Assembly (NCBI GenBank): GCA_035623985.1
Contig: DASPSJ010000109.1
Span: 1 to 64,000 of the forward strand
Source: DAHUYF01 sp035623985
GTDB lineage: Bacteria > Pseudomonadota > Alphaproteobacteria > ATCC43930 > CGMCC-115725
Direction: 5' to 3'
DNA: 64,000 bases
A program made the translations under genes and the position numbers. Of the stretch, positions 17,511 to 25,108 are shown piece by piece (the first letter of the stretch is position 1; each line of letters starts with the position of its first letter). Under the pieces are notes generated by a model that saw only the letters and a list, made by a program, of their open reading frames with translations, ran no database searches and had not been told where the DNA came from.

Positions 17511-18011
17511 ATGAAGGACAAGCTGAGGGCTCTGTTCACCGAATACGACACCTATCATCGCCATCCGATCAATCAACTCACGCACAAGATCGCGATCCCG
17601 CTGATCTTCTTCAACGCAGTCGCCATGCTCGACTGGCTGCCGCTGGCGCCGGTCGCGGCGTTGCCCAACGGAATGCTGACGGCGGCGGACGCCGTCCTGG
17701 TGCCGGTCGGCATCTGGTATCTCAGAGCCGACCTCAAGCTCGGCCTCCTGGCGCTCATCGGCCTGCTCGCCTGCCTGCCGATCGGCTGGGTGACGCCCGT
17801 CTGGGCGGTCATCCTGGCCGGCATCGCCGGCTGGATCATTCAACTCCTCGGCCACCTCGTCTGGGAGAAGAAGGCGCCGAACTTCACGCGCAACGGCATT
17901 CAATCCCTGGTCGGACCGATCTATTTCATCGCGCTCTACACCGGCGACTGGGCCGTGCCGCAAGCCGCCGTCGCGCCGCTTGCCGCCCGGCCGAAGGGAG
18001 GCGCGCTATGA
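17511..18011 (+). CDS. Mpo1-like (DUF962) membrane protein
   Basis: 166 residues from the ATG at 17511, preceded by GGGGAGGAG. The family prototype, yeast Mpo1, is an iron-dependent dioxygenase acting on 2-hydroxy fatty acids; bacterial members are mostly uncharacterised. The protein shows the family N terminus (FTEYDTYHRHPINQLTHKIAIPL) with the conserved His pair HRHPIN and TH, several hydrophobic helices, and the later QLLGHLVWEKKAPN segment with another His. It overlaps the next gene by ATGA and opens the fatty-acid-tailoring cluster, which fits a lipid role. Confidence 0.78.
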   Translation: MKDKLRALFTEYDTYHRHPINQLTHKIAIPLIFFNAVAMLDWLPLAPVAALPNGMLTAADAVLVPVGIWYLRADLKLGLLALIGLLACLPIGWVTPVWAVILAGIAGWIIQLLGHLVWEKKAPNFTRNGIQSLVGPIYFIALYTGDWAVPQAAVAPLAARPKGGAL

Positions 18012-19069
18012 TCGGCATCGTCGAGACGAGGCCGGCGCAGCCGGGCGCGCCGGCGTGCTGGGACGTCATCAGCGGCGGCGACGCGCCGCTCGCCGAGATC
18101 CTCGACTGGCTCGGCGGCGCCACGGGCAACATCGAACGCACGCTGCTCGAGGCGGGCGGACTCTGCCTGCGCGGCTTCGAGCGGGTCGCGACGGCGGCCG
18201 ATTTCTCCGACGTCATGGCGGCGATCGCGCCGGAGCTGATGGATTACGTCGGCGGCACCTCGCCGCGCGACACGCTCCACGGCAAGGTGATGACCGCAAC
18301 CAAGCTGGTGCCGAGCTTCTCGATCCCGCTCCATCAGGAAATGTCCTACACCGACGGCTTCCCCGTCGAGATCGCCTTCTTCTGCGCGCAGCCGCCGACC
18401 GAGGGCGGCGAGACGACGACGGGCGACATGCGCGTGTTGACGCGCGCGCTCGATCCGGAGGTGCGCGAGCGTTTCGCGAGAAAGGGCGGCATCCAGCTCC
18501 GGCGCACGCTGCCGAGCCCCGACAGCCTGCGCAAGAAGCCCGGCGTGCAGAAATCCTGGCACGAGGTCTTCGGCACGGACGACCGCGCCGCGGTCGAGCG
18601 CATCGCCGCCGCGCGCGGCTGGCGCGTCGACTGGCTCAAGGACGGCTCGGTGCAGCTCTGGCAGGAAATCCGCCCCTTCACCATCCGCCATCCGCTGACC
18701 GGCGACGAGGTCTGCTTCAATCAGGTTCATTTCTACTCGCCCCATTGCACGCTGCAATGGGCGCGCGACGACGGGCGCGCGGAGGACGTGGCGGCGATCG
18801 AGCGCGCCTTCGCCGAGGCGCCTTACATGCTCGACCGGATCTTCCACGGCGACGGCACCGAGGTCAGCCGGGAAGACGCGCTCTACGTCTACGACCTGCA
18901 TCGCCGCTTCGCCGTGCCGCATCGCTGGGCGCGCGGCGACATCGTGCTGCTGGACAACGTCCTGTTCGGCCACGGCCGGCGCGCCTTCGCCGGCGAGCGC
19001 GCGATCCAGGTCGCCCTGGTCCGGCGGCGGGCGGCCGCGGCGGCGGCAACGGTGCGGGCGGCGGAGTGA
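18008..19069 (+). CDS. TauD/SyrP-like Fe(II)/2-oxoglutarate-dependent oxygenase, copy 1
   Basis: 353-residue non-heme iron oxygenase of the TauD/TfdA superfamily, closest in pattern to SyrP-type hydroxylases. The metal triad is visible: His109 and Glu111 in LHQEMSYT and distal His322 in FGHGRRAFAGER. The 2-oxoglutarate-binding Arg should be in that last block. The Glu in place of the common Asp of HxD is shared with the SyrP branch. The substrate is unknown; as part of a cluster with ACP and acyl ligase it could hydroxylate or desaturate an ACP-bound chain. It is followed by a full-length paralogue. Confidence 0.85.
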   Translation: MIGIVETRPAQPGAPACWDVISGGDAPLAEILDWLGGATGNIERTLLEAGGLCLRGFERVATAADFSDVMAAIAPELMDYVGGTSPRDTLHGKVMTATKLVPSFSIPLHQEMSYTDGFPVEIAFFCAQPPTEGGETTTGDMRVLTRALDPEVRERFARKGGIQLRRTLPSPDSLRKKPGVQKSWHEVFGTDDRAAVERIAAARGWRVDWLKDGSVQLWQEIRPFTIRHPLTGDEVCFNQVHFYSPHCTLQWARDDGRAEDVAAIERAFAEAPYMLDRIFHGDGTEVSREDALYVYDLHRRFAVPHRWARGDIVLLDNVLFGHGRRAFAGERAIQVALVRRRAAAAAATVRAAE

Positions 19070-19166
19070 CAGGGGGCTTGATCGTGCGATCGGGAGGCAT
19101 CGGCAGTCGGTTCTAACGGACCTCGGGCGGAAGGCGGCTCGCCCTGCGCCCGAAGGGAGGGATGTC

Positions 19167-20228
19167 ATGATCGGAATCGTCGAGACGAAGCCGGCTGAGC
19201 CGGGGGCGCCGGCGTGCTGGGAAGTCACGAGCGGGCGCGATGCGCCGCTCGCCGAGATCGTCGACTGGCTCGGCGAGGCCGTGGGCGATCTCGAACGCAC
19301 GGTCCTCGCGGCGGGCGGCGTCTGCCTGCGCGGCTTCGAGCGGGTCGCGACGGCGGCCGATTTCGCCGCGGTCATGGCGGCGATCTCCTCGGAGTTGATG
19401 GATTACGTCGGCGGCGCCTCGCCGCGCGACGTGGTCCACGGCAAGATCATGACCGCGACGAAGATGCATTCGAGCCTGTCGCTCCCGCTCCACCAGGAGA
19501 TGGCCTACACCGACGATTTTCCCGCCGAGATCGCCTTCTTCTGCGCGCAGCCGCCGACCGAGGGCGGCGAGACGACGACGGGCGACATGCGCCTCATAAC
19601 GCGCGCGCTCGATCCGGCGTTGCGCGAGCGTTTCGCGAGAAAGGGCGGCGTCCAGCTCCGCCGCACGCTGCCGAGCCGCGACAGCCTGCACAAGAAGCCG
19701 GGCGTGCCCAAATCCTGGCACGAGGCCTTCGGCACGGACGACCGCGCCGCGGCCGAGCGCATCGCCGCCGCGCGCGGCTGGCGCGCCGACTGGCTCGAGG
19801 ACGGCTCGATGCAGCTCTGGCAGGAGATCCGCCCCTTCACCATCCGCCATCCGCTGACCGGCGACGAGGTCTACTTCAACCACGTCCATACCTTCTCGCC
19901 CTATTGCACGGTGAAATGGGCGCGCGACGACGGGCGCCTGGAGGAAGCGGCGGCAATCGAGCGCGCCTTCGCCGAGGCGCCGCACATGCTCGACCGCATG
20001 TTCCACGGCGACGGCAGCGAGATCAGCGCGGAAGACGCGCTCTCCCTGCGCGAGCTGCATCAGCGCTTCGCCGTGCCGCATCGCTGGATGCGCGGCGACA
20101 TCCTGCTGCTCGACAACATTCTGTTCAGCCACGGCCGGCGCATTTTCGCCGGCGAGCGCTCGATCCAGGTCGCCCTGGTCAAGCAGCGGGCGGCGGCGAG
20201 GGCGGCAACGGCGTTCGCGGCGGAGTGA
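19167..20228 (+). CDS. TauD/SyrP-like Fe(II)/2-oxoglutarate-dependent oxygenase, copy 2
   Basis: 353 residues, alignable with the previous gene without gaps. By hand count about 280 of 353 positions are identical, so this is a tandem duplication that has diverged. The metal residues are retained (His109, Glu111, His322). The ATG at 19167 follows GAAGGGAGGG. Differences concentrate at residues 100-107 (HSSLSLP against VPSFSIP), directly before the iron site, and around 235-250, which suggests the two copies may differ in substrate or act on successive positions. Confidence 0.85.
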   Translation: MIGIVETKPAEPGAPACWEVTSGRDAPLAEIVDWLGEAVGDLERTVLAAGGVCLRGFERVATAADFAAVMAAISSELMDYVGGASPRDVVHGKIMTATKMHSSLSLPLHQEMAYTDDFPAEIAFFCAQPPTEGGETTTGDMRLITRALDPALRERFARKGGVQLRRTLPSRDSLHKKPGVPKSWHEAFGTDDRAAAERIAAARGWRADWLEDGSMQLWQEIRPFTIRHPLTGDEVYFNHVHTFSPYCTVKWARDDGRLEEAAAIERAFAEAPHMLDRMFHGDGSEISAEDALSLRELHQRFAVPHRWMRGDILLLDNILFSHGRRIFAGERSIQVALVKQRAAARAATAFAAE

Positions 20229-20284
20229 CGACCTGCCGCCGCGGCGATGGGATTTGACGCAATGATCGTTCGGGAGGCCTGCTC

Positions 20285-21241
20285 ATGCGATTAGAAGATA
20301 TCGACAGCCGCTTCTACCAGACCGCGGACGGACGGCGGGGCAAGAAGGCGATCCAGAGCACGTTCCTGCGCCGCATCCAGATCCGGCACTTCCTGCTCTT
20401 CACCGTGCTGCCGCCGATCGGCACGGCGGCCGCCCTGGCGCTGCTGTTCTGGTACCCGCTGAGCTGGCCGGTGATCGCCGTCTTCCTCGTCATGTGGTCG
20501 ATCACCAGCATCGGCCAGACGGTGGGCTATCACCGGCTTTTCGCCCATCGCAGCTTCAAGGCGCATCCGGCGGTGCGCGCCGCCCTCGCGGTCGCCGGCT
20601 CGATGGCGGGACTGGGGTCGCTGATCTCCTGGACGGCGATGCATCGCCGCCATCACGAATGCTCCGACAAGCCCGGCGACATGCATTCGCCCAATCTCCA
20701 CGGCGACAGCCGGTCGCAACGGCTTCGCGGCTTCGTCCACGCCCATTTCACCTGGATGATGGGCCACGAATATCCCAACGTGAACTACTACACGCCCGAC
20801 CTGATGAGCGATTTCACCCTGCTGCGGATCAGCCGCCATTACATGAGCTGGATCGTGGCCGGCCTGGTCGTTCCGGCGGCGGCCGCCGGGCTGCTCACCG
20901 GCACCTGGATCGGCGCCATCGAGGGCTTCCTGTGGGGCGGCGCGGTGCGCATGTTCCTGGTGTCGAACGCGATGTGGAGCCTCAACTCGTTCCTGCACAT
21001 CTGGGGAAGCAAGCCCTACACCTGCCGCGACAAGAGCGGCAACAGCGCCGTCCTGGCGCTGTTCTCCTGGGGCGAGGGCTGGCACCACAACCACCACGCC
21101 TTCCCGCATTCCGCCTCCTTCGCGCTCACCTGGTATCGCTTCGACCCCGGCTATTACCTGATCCTGCTGCTGCGCAAGCTGGGCCTCGTCTGGGACGTGA
21201 AATCCGTCTCCGCCGAGAGCCTCGCGCAACGGGCGGCGTGA
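20285..21241 (+). CDS. Membrane fatty acid desaturase (delta-9 type)
   Basis: 318-residue integral membrane di-iron desaturase resembling stearoyl-CoA/acyl-lipid delta-9 enzymes. The three histidine boxes are HRLFAH, HRRHHE and HHNHH (in GEGWHHNHHAFP), with hydrophobic hairpins between them. It would introduce a double bond, or in acetylenase relatives a triple bond, into an acyl chain bound to CoA, lipid or ACP. Directly followed by a free-standing ACP, which with the downstream acyl-AMP ligase recalls JamABC-type desaturase/ACP/ligase cassettes. Confidence 0.88.
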   Translation: MRLEDIDSRFYQTADGRRGKKAIQSTFLRRIQIRHFLLFTVLPPIGTAAALALLFWYPLSWPVIAVFLVMWSITSIGQTVGYHRLFAHRSFKAHPAVRAALAVAGSMAGLGSLISWTAMHRRHHECSDKPGDMHSPNLHGDSRSQRLRGFVHAHFTWMMGHEYPNVNYYTPDLMSDFTLLRISRHYMSWIVAGLVVPAAAAGLLTGTWIGAIEGFLWGGAVRMFLVSNAMWSLNSFLHIWGSKPYTCRDKSGNSAVLALFSWGEGWHHNHHAFPHSASFALTWYRFDPGYYLILLLRKLGLVWDVKSVSAESLAQRAA

Positions 21242-21299
21242 GCCGACCGCAACGTCCCTTTCCGCGTCCATCCAAGAGAGAAGAGAGAGGAGAAATCCG

Positions 21300-21587
21300 A
21301 TGAGTGTCAGTCGTTCGCCGGCCCTGACCATGGCTTCCGTCCGCGATCATTGCGTCCAGTTTCTCGCCAAGACGCTGCATGCCGACGCCGGCACGATCGA
21401 TCCCGCCGCCGATTTCGACCGTCTCGGCCTCGATTCGGTGATGGCCGTCGCGCTCGTTCTCGACCTCGAGGAGTGGAGCGGCCTCGACCTCGAGCCGTCG
21501 CTGCTCTTCGAGTATCCGACGATCAACGAGCTTGCGGCCTACGTCGTGCAGACCGTGGGCGAGCAGCCGCAGGCGAACGTCGCCTGA
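21300..21587 (+). CDS. Free-standing acyl carrier protein
   Basis: 95-residue carrier protein. The phosphopantetheine site is Ser46 in LGLDSVMAV, and the remaining helices (DLEEWSGLDLEPSLLFEYPTINELAAYV) follow the PKS/NRPS-type carrier pattern rather than housekeeping AcpP. A strong GAGAGAGGAGA run precedes the ATG. It presumably carries the acyl chain loaded by the fatty-acyl-AMP ligase at 25105-26901 and presents it to the desaturase, oxygenases and methyltransferase of this cluster. Confidence 0.9.
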   Translation: MSVSRSPALTMASVRDHCVQFLAKTLHADAGTIDPAADFDRLGLDSVMAVALVLDLEEWSGLDLEPSLLFEYPTINELAAYVVQTVGEQPQANVA

Positions 21588-21606
21588 GCCGCCGAGGGAG
21601 GGAAAG

Positions 21607-22545
21607 ATGAGCGAAGTCACCGCGCTGCGGCGCCGCGAGGAGCACAAATACGGCGGGTCGCCGGAAGGCATCAAGCATCACTACGACATCGGGAACGAGT
21701 TCTGGCGCCTGATGCTCGGCCCGTCCTACACCTATTCCGCCGCGCTGTTCACCAATCCCAACGACGATCTCGAGACCGCGCAGCTCCGCAAGATCAACTG
21801 GCACCTGACGAGCGCCAACGTCCAGGACGCCGCCTCGGTCCTCGAGGTCGGCTGCGGCTGGGGCACCATCCTCACCCGGCTCAACCGGCTGGCGCACGTC
21901 CGCCGCGTCGTCGGCCTCACGCTGAGCCAGGCGCAGGCCGACCTTCTCAACGGCTTCGGCCTCGAGAAGGTCGAGGTGCGGGTCGAGAACTGGGCGAATT
22001 ACGAGCCGAAAGAGACCTTCGATTCGATCATCTCGATCGGCGCCTTCGAGCATTTCGCCAAGCCCGACGAGACGCAGGAGGAGAAGATCTCGGTCTACCG
22101 CGATTTCTTCGAGCGCTGCCATCGCTGGCTCACCCCGAAGGGCCGGCTGTCGCTGCAAACCATCGCCTACGGCACGATGCAGCGGCAGGACGCGAACGAG
22201 TTCATGATCACCGAGATCTATCCCGAATCGGATCTGCCCTATCTCGCCGACATCATCGCCGCGGTCGACGGCCTGTTCGAAGTGGTGGCGGTGCGCAACG
22301 ACCGTTTCGACTACGCGCGCAGCTATGACGAGTGGCTGAAGAACCTGCGCGGCCGGCGCGACGAGGCCGTCCGCCTGGTGGGCGAAGAGCAGGTACGGCG
22401 TTTCGAGCGCTTCTACAAGCTCGGCTCCATCGGCTTCCGCATGGGCAAGATCTGGCTGTTGCGCTTCTGCCTGCGGCCGATCACGCACGACTGGCGCGCC
22501 ACGGGCGAGCCGCTGAAGCTCGACGGCAGCGTGTCGTTCGCCTAG
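21607..22545 (+). CDS. Cyclopropane-fatty-acid-synthase-like methyltransferase
   Basis: 312 residues from the ATG at 21607, which has GGGAGGGAAAG upstream. Related to CFA synthases and mycolic-acid methyltransferases: KHHYDIGNEFWRLMLGPSYTYSAALF at residues ~23-48 (the acyl-binding start of the family) and the SAM motif VLEVGCGWGTILTRL near residue 80, then GAFEHFAKPDE. It is shorter than E. coli Cfa, like the mycobacterial enzymes. It could add a methyl or cyclopropane group to an unsaturated chain made by the adjacent desaturase. Confidence 0.85.
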   Translation: MSEVTALRRREEHKYGGSPEGIKHHYDIGNEFWRLMLGPSYTYSAALFTNPNDDLETAQLRKINWHLTSANVQDAASVLEVGCGWGTILTRLNRLAHVRRVVGLTLSQAQADLLNGFGLEKVEVRVENWANYEPKETFDSIISIGAFEHFAKPDETQEEKISVYRDFFERCHRWLTPKGRLSLQTIAYGTMQRQDANEFMITEIYPESDLPYLADIIAAVDGLFEVVAVRNDRFDYARSYDEWLKNLRGRRDEAVRLVGEEQVRRFERFYKLGSIGFRMGKIWLLRFCLRPITHDWRATGEPLKLDGSVSFA

Positions 22546-23013
22546 CGCCGCCGCCGCACATGCCGAGACGGCGCGCGATCGCGGTCGCCGTCTCCGCCGT
22601 CGCTCAGGGAGAGAGCCGCTCCGCGGTTCTCTCCCGTCCGCTCCCCGAGGGCACTTGCTTATGAGAATCACCACGGAGACACGGAGGACACGGAGAAGCG
22701 GCCAACCCGGCCGGCCGCTTTGCGGCCGGCCTCGGAGGGTTCGATCGCGAAGCGATCGAATGGGTTGGCGGCGCGCTTCGCCCGGCTACGCGAAGCCGAA
22801 GCTTCGCTTCGGCGAAGGCAGGCGCGCCCAACAACGCTTCTCCGTGCCCTCCCTGCCTCCGCGGTCAATCTTTTCCGCCGGCGTCTGGGCGGCATATGCG
22901 ATTGCCCGGCCGCCGCTCGCGGCGGCGGAGAGCGCCGGGGCAACGCGAAACGACGCGGCGTCGCGATCGGCGGCGGAAGCAAGAAGACCGGGTTCGGCGA
23001 GGGAGACTTCGAG
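22546..23013. other. Long intergenic region with a nested inverted-repeat element
   Basis: About 470 bases between the methyltransferase and the P450. The central part is the structured repeat at 22670-22865. No product in any frame looks conserved, although frames stay open because of the high GC content. Confidence 0.6.
22670..22865. repeat. Nested inverted-repeat (multi-hairpin) element, about 196 bp
   Basis: Outer arms of 31 bases at 22670-22700 and 22835-22865 are inverted copies matching at 27 of 31 positions. Inside are a GCCAACCC/GGGTTGGC stem (22701-22708 with 22762-22769) enclosing two perfect hairpins: a 10-bp stem at 22709-22731 with a three-base loop and a 9-bp stem at 22740-22760. 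A further perfect 8-bp stem lies at 22795-22813. The element would fold as a branched structure in DNA or RNA. No transposase is present. Confidence 0.75.
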
Positions 23014-24303
23014 ATGCTGAAAGCCGATTTGCGCCAGAACAGCGCCGCACAGCCGCCCGGGAGCACCGGTCGGAAGCCGTTGCGCTTCAATCCGGTGAGC
23101 GAGGAGTTCCATCAGGATCCCTATCCCGTCTATCAGTGGCTGCAACGCGATGAGCCGCGCTATCGGCTGCTCGGAAGCTGGGTCCTCACGCGCTTCGCCG
23201 ACGTCGTCGAGGTCCTGTCGAATCGCGCCTACAGCTCCCGCCTGTTCGAGGACATCATCTGGAAGAACAAGCCCGATTTCGGGATTCCCGAGCCCGATCC
23301 GATACAATTCTTCATCCGCAAGGCGATCGTCTTCACCGAGAATCCCGACCATGCGCGGCTGCGGCGGCTGACCAACGACAGCTTCACGCAGCGCCAGATC
23401 GACGCCGAGCGGCCGCTGATCGCGGCGGTGGTGGACGCGGCGATCGAGCGGGCCGCCCGGAGCGGCGTCGCCGACGTGGTCGAGGCGATCGCCGAGCCCG
23501 TGCCGCTGCGCGTCATGGCGGGGCGGCTCGGCCTCGAGGTCGACGCCCATCCCGGCTTCGCGCGCCGGATCAACGACGCAAGGCAGCTCCTCGATCCCGG
23601 GCTGATGACGCGGGAGGATTACGAGCGCACGCACGCCTCCATGACGGAGCTGATGGAGATCATGCGCAAGCAGGCCGGCGGCGGCTGCCCCTTCCACGGC
23701 GTCGGCAAGCACAACCTCATGGAAGGCCTGGAAGCGGCGCGCTGGGGCGAGGACCGTCTCGACCACGAGGAGATCCTGCTGCTGTCGATCATGACCTTCG
23801 TGGCCGGGACCGAGACGACGAAGGCGTTGATCGGCAACAGCATCTATCTCCTGCTCAGCCATCCCGACCAGCTTGCGCTGCTGCGCCGCGACCGCAGCCT
23901 CTTGCGCAACGCCGTCGAGGAGGTCATGCGCTATGAATCGCCGCTGCAACAGACCAAGCGGGTCGCGATCGAGGACACCAGGCTCGGCGATGCGTCGATC
24001 CGCAAGGGCGAGCAGCTCTTGCTGTGCCTCGGCGCCGCCAATCGCGATCCCGCGCAATTCGCCGACCCGCAGCGCTTCGACATCGGCCGCGCCAACGCCA
24101 ACGAGCATCTCGCCTTCGGCTACGGCATGCGCAATTGCCTGGGCGGCGGCCTCGCCGCGACGATCGCCGAGACGGTGATCGAACGCCTTCTCCTCGACCG
24201 CACGGACGTGACGCTCGCCGGCGACGGGCTCCATTGGCAGACCAAGAGCCGCATCCTGCGCAGCCTCCAGCGATTGCCGGTCCGGTTGGGCGCGGCGGCA
24301 TAG
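23014..24303 (+). CDS. Cytochrome P450
   Basis: 429 residues from the ATG at 23014, with GGGAGA upstream; the longer open frame reads through the repeat element. Soluble bacterial P450: the I-helix motif is TFVAGTETT, the ExxR-type segment EEVMRYESP, and the heme-ligand loop FGYGMRNCLGGG with Cys375. An unusual Gly/Cys-rich insertion, KQAGGGCPFHGVG, lies around residue 225. It would hydroxylate or otherwise oxidise the fatty chain of the cluster; redox partners are not encoded nearby. Confidence 0.9.
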   Translation: MLKADLRQNSAAQPPGSTGRKPLRFNPVSEEFHQDPYPVYQWLQRDEPRYRLLGSWVLTRFADVVEVLSNRAYSSRLFEDIIWKNKPDFGIPEPDPIQFFIRKAIVFTENPDHARLRRLTNDSFTQRQIDAERPLIAAVVDAAIERAARSGVADVVEAIAEPVPLRVMAGRLGLEVDAHPGFARRINDARQLLDPGLMTREDYERTHASMTELMEIMRKQAGGGCPFHGVGKHNLMEGLEAARWGEDRLDHEEILLLSIMTFVAGTETTKALIGNSIYLLLSHPDQLALLRRDRSLLRNAVEEVMRYESPLQQTKRVAIEDTRLGDASIRKGEQLLLCLGAANRDPAQFADPQRFDIGRANANEHLAFGYGMRNCLGGGLAATIAETVIERLLLDRTDVTLAGDGLHWQTKSRILRSLQRLPVRLGAAA

Positions 24304-24313
24304 GGCGGGCGCC

Positions 24314-25108
24314 ATGGGCGATGCCGAGGTTACGCCGCTGGCCGGCTGGCTGCGCCTGCCGCCGGTCCAAGCCGCGACGCGCGCGCTTCTGCTGTGCTTT
24401 CCGCATGCCGGCGGCAACGCCCTGTCCTTTAACGGCTGGGCGAAGGACCTGCCGGACTGGCTGGGGCTGGTGCGGGCGCTGCTGCCGGGGCGCGACGACC
24501 TCGCCGCGCTCGCGCCGGTGGAGCAGGCGGAAGAGATGGCGCCGCGATACCTCGCCGCGCTCGCCCAGCTCGGCGATTATCCGCTCATCTTCTACGGCCA
24601 CAGCCTCGGCGCCATCCTCGCTTTCGACCTCGCCCGCGCCATGCGCCGGCGCGGCCTGCGCCCGCCGCTTGCGCTCTGCGTCTCCGGCCGGCGCGCGCCG
24701 CCGCTGCCGCTCTCGCACGCCGCGCTCTCCACGCTCGCGGATGCGGCGCTGATCGCGGCGATGCGCGAGATGGGCGGACCCATGATCGGCATCTTCGACA
24801 ATCCGCGCTGGCGCGACCGCTTGTTCCCGTTGATGCGCGCCGATCTCGCCGTTTCCGACCACTACCGCTACGCCGCGGAGGCGCCGCTCGGCTGTCCGAT
24901 CATCGCCTTCCACGGCGCCGAGGATTCGCTGGTCAAGGCCGCCGAGGTCATGGCCTGGCGCGCCGAGACGATCGGCGGCTTCCGCTTCCTGCCGGTCGAG
25001 GGCCGCCATTTCTTCGAGGCGCCGACGCGGCGGCGCATCATCGCGACGATCGTCGCCGAGGCCGAGGCGCGCCTGGCCGACCGCGCCGGCCGGGCGGAGG
25101 CGCGATGA
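24314..25108 (+). CDS. Type II thioesterase (alpha/beta hydrolase)
   Basis: 264-residue GrsT/RifR-like thioesterase of the kind that releases or proofreads acyl groups on carrier proteins. Motifs are the oxyanion stretch LLCFPHAGGNALSF near residue 25, the nucleophile elbow FYGHSLGA with Ser97, an Asp region in AFHGAEDSLV and the catalytic His in VEGRHFFE. The end overlaps the acyl-AMP ligase by ATGA, so the two are co-translated. Supports the view that the cluster works on ACP-bound chains. Confidence 0.88.
   Translation: MGDAEVTPLAGWLRLPPVQAATRALLLCFPHAGGNALSFNGWAKDLPDWLGLVRALLPGRDDLAALAPVEQAEEMAPRYLAALAQLGDYPLIFYGHSLGAILAFDLARAMRRRGLRPPLALCVSGRRAPPLPLSHAALSTLADAALIAAMREMGGPMIGIFDNPRWRDRLFPLMRADLAVSDHYRYAAEAPLGCPIIAFHGAEDSLVKAAEVMAWRAETIGGFRFLPVEGRHFFEAPTRRRIIATIVAEAEARLADRAGRAEAR

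Noticed and set aside
22720..23013. N-terminal extension of the P450 frame
   Set aside because: The frame is open but passes through the inverted-repeat element and encodes Arg-rich sequence; the ATG at 23014 has a good ribosome binding site and gives a normal P450 length.
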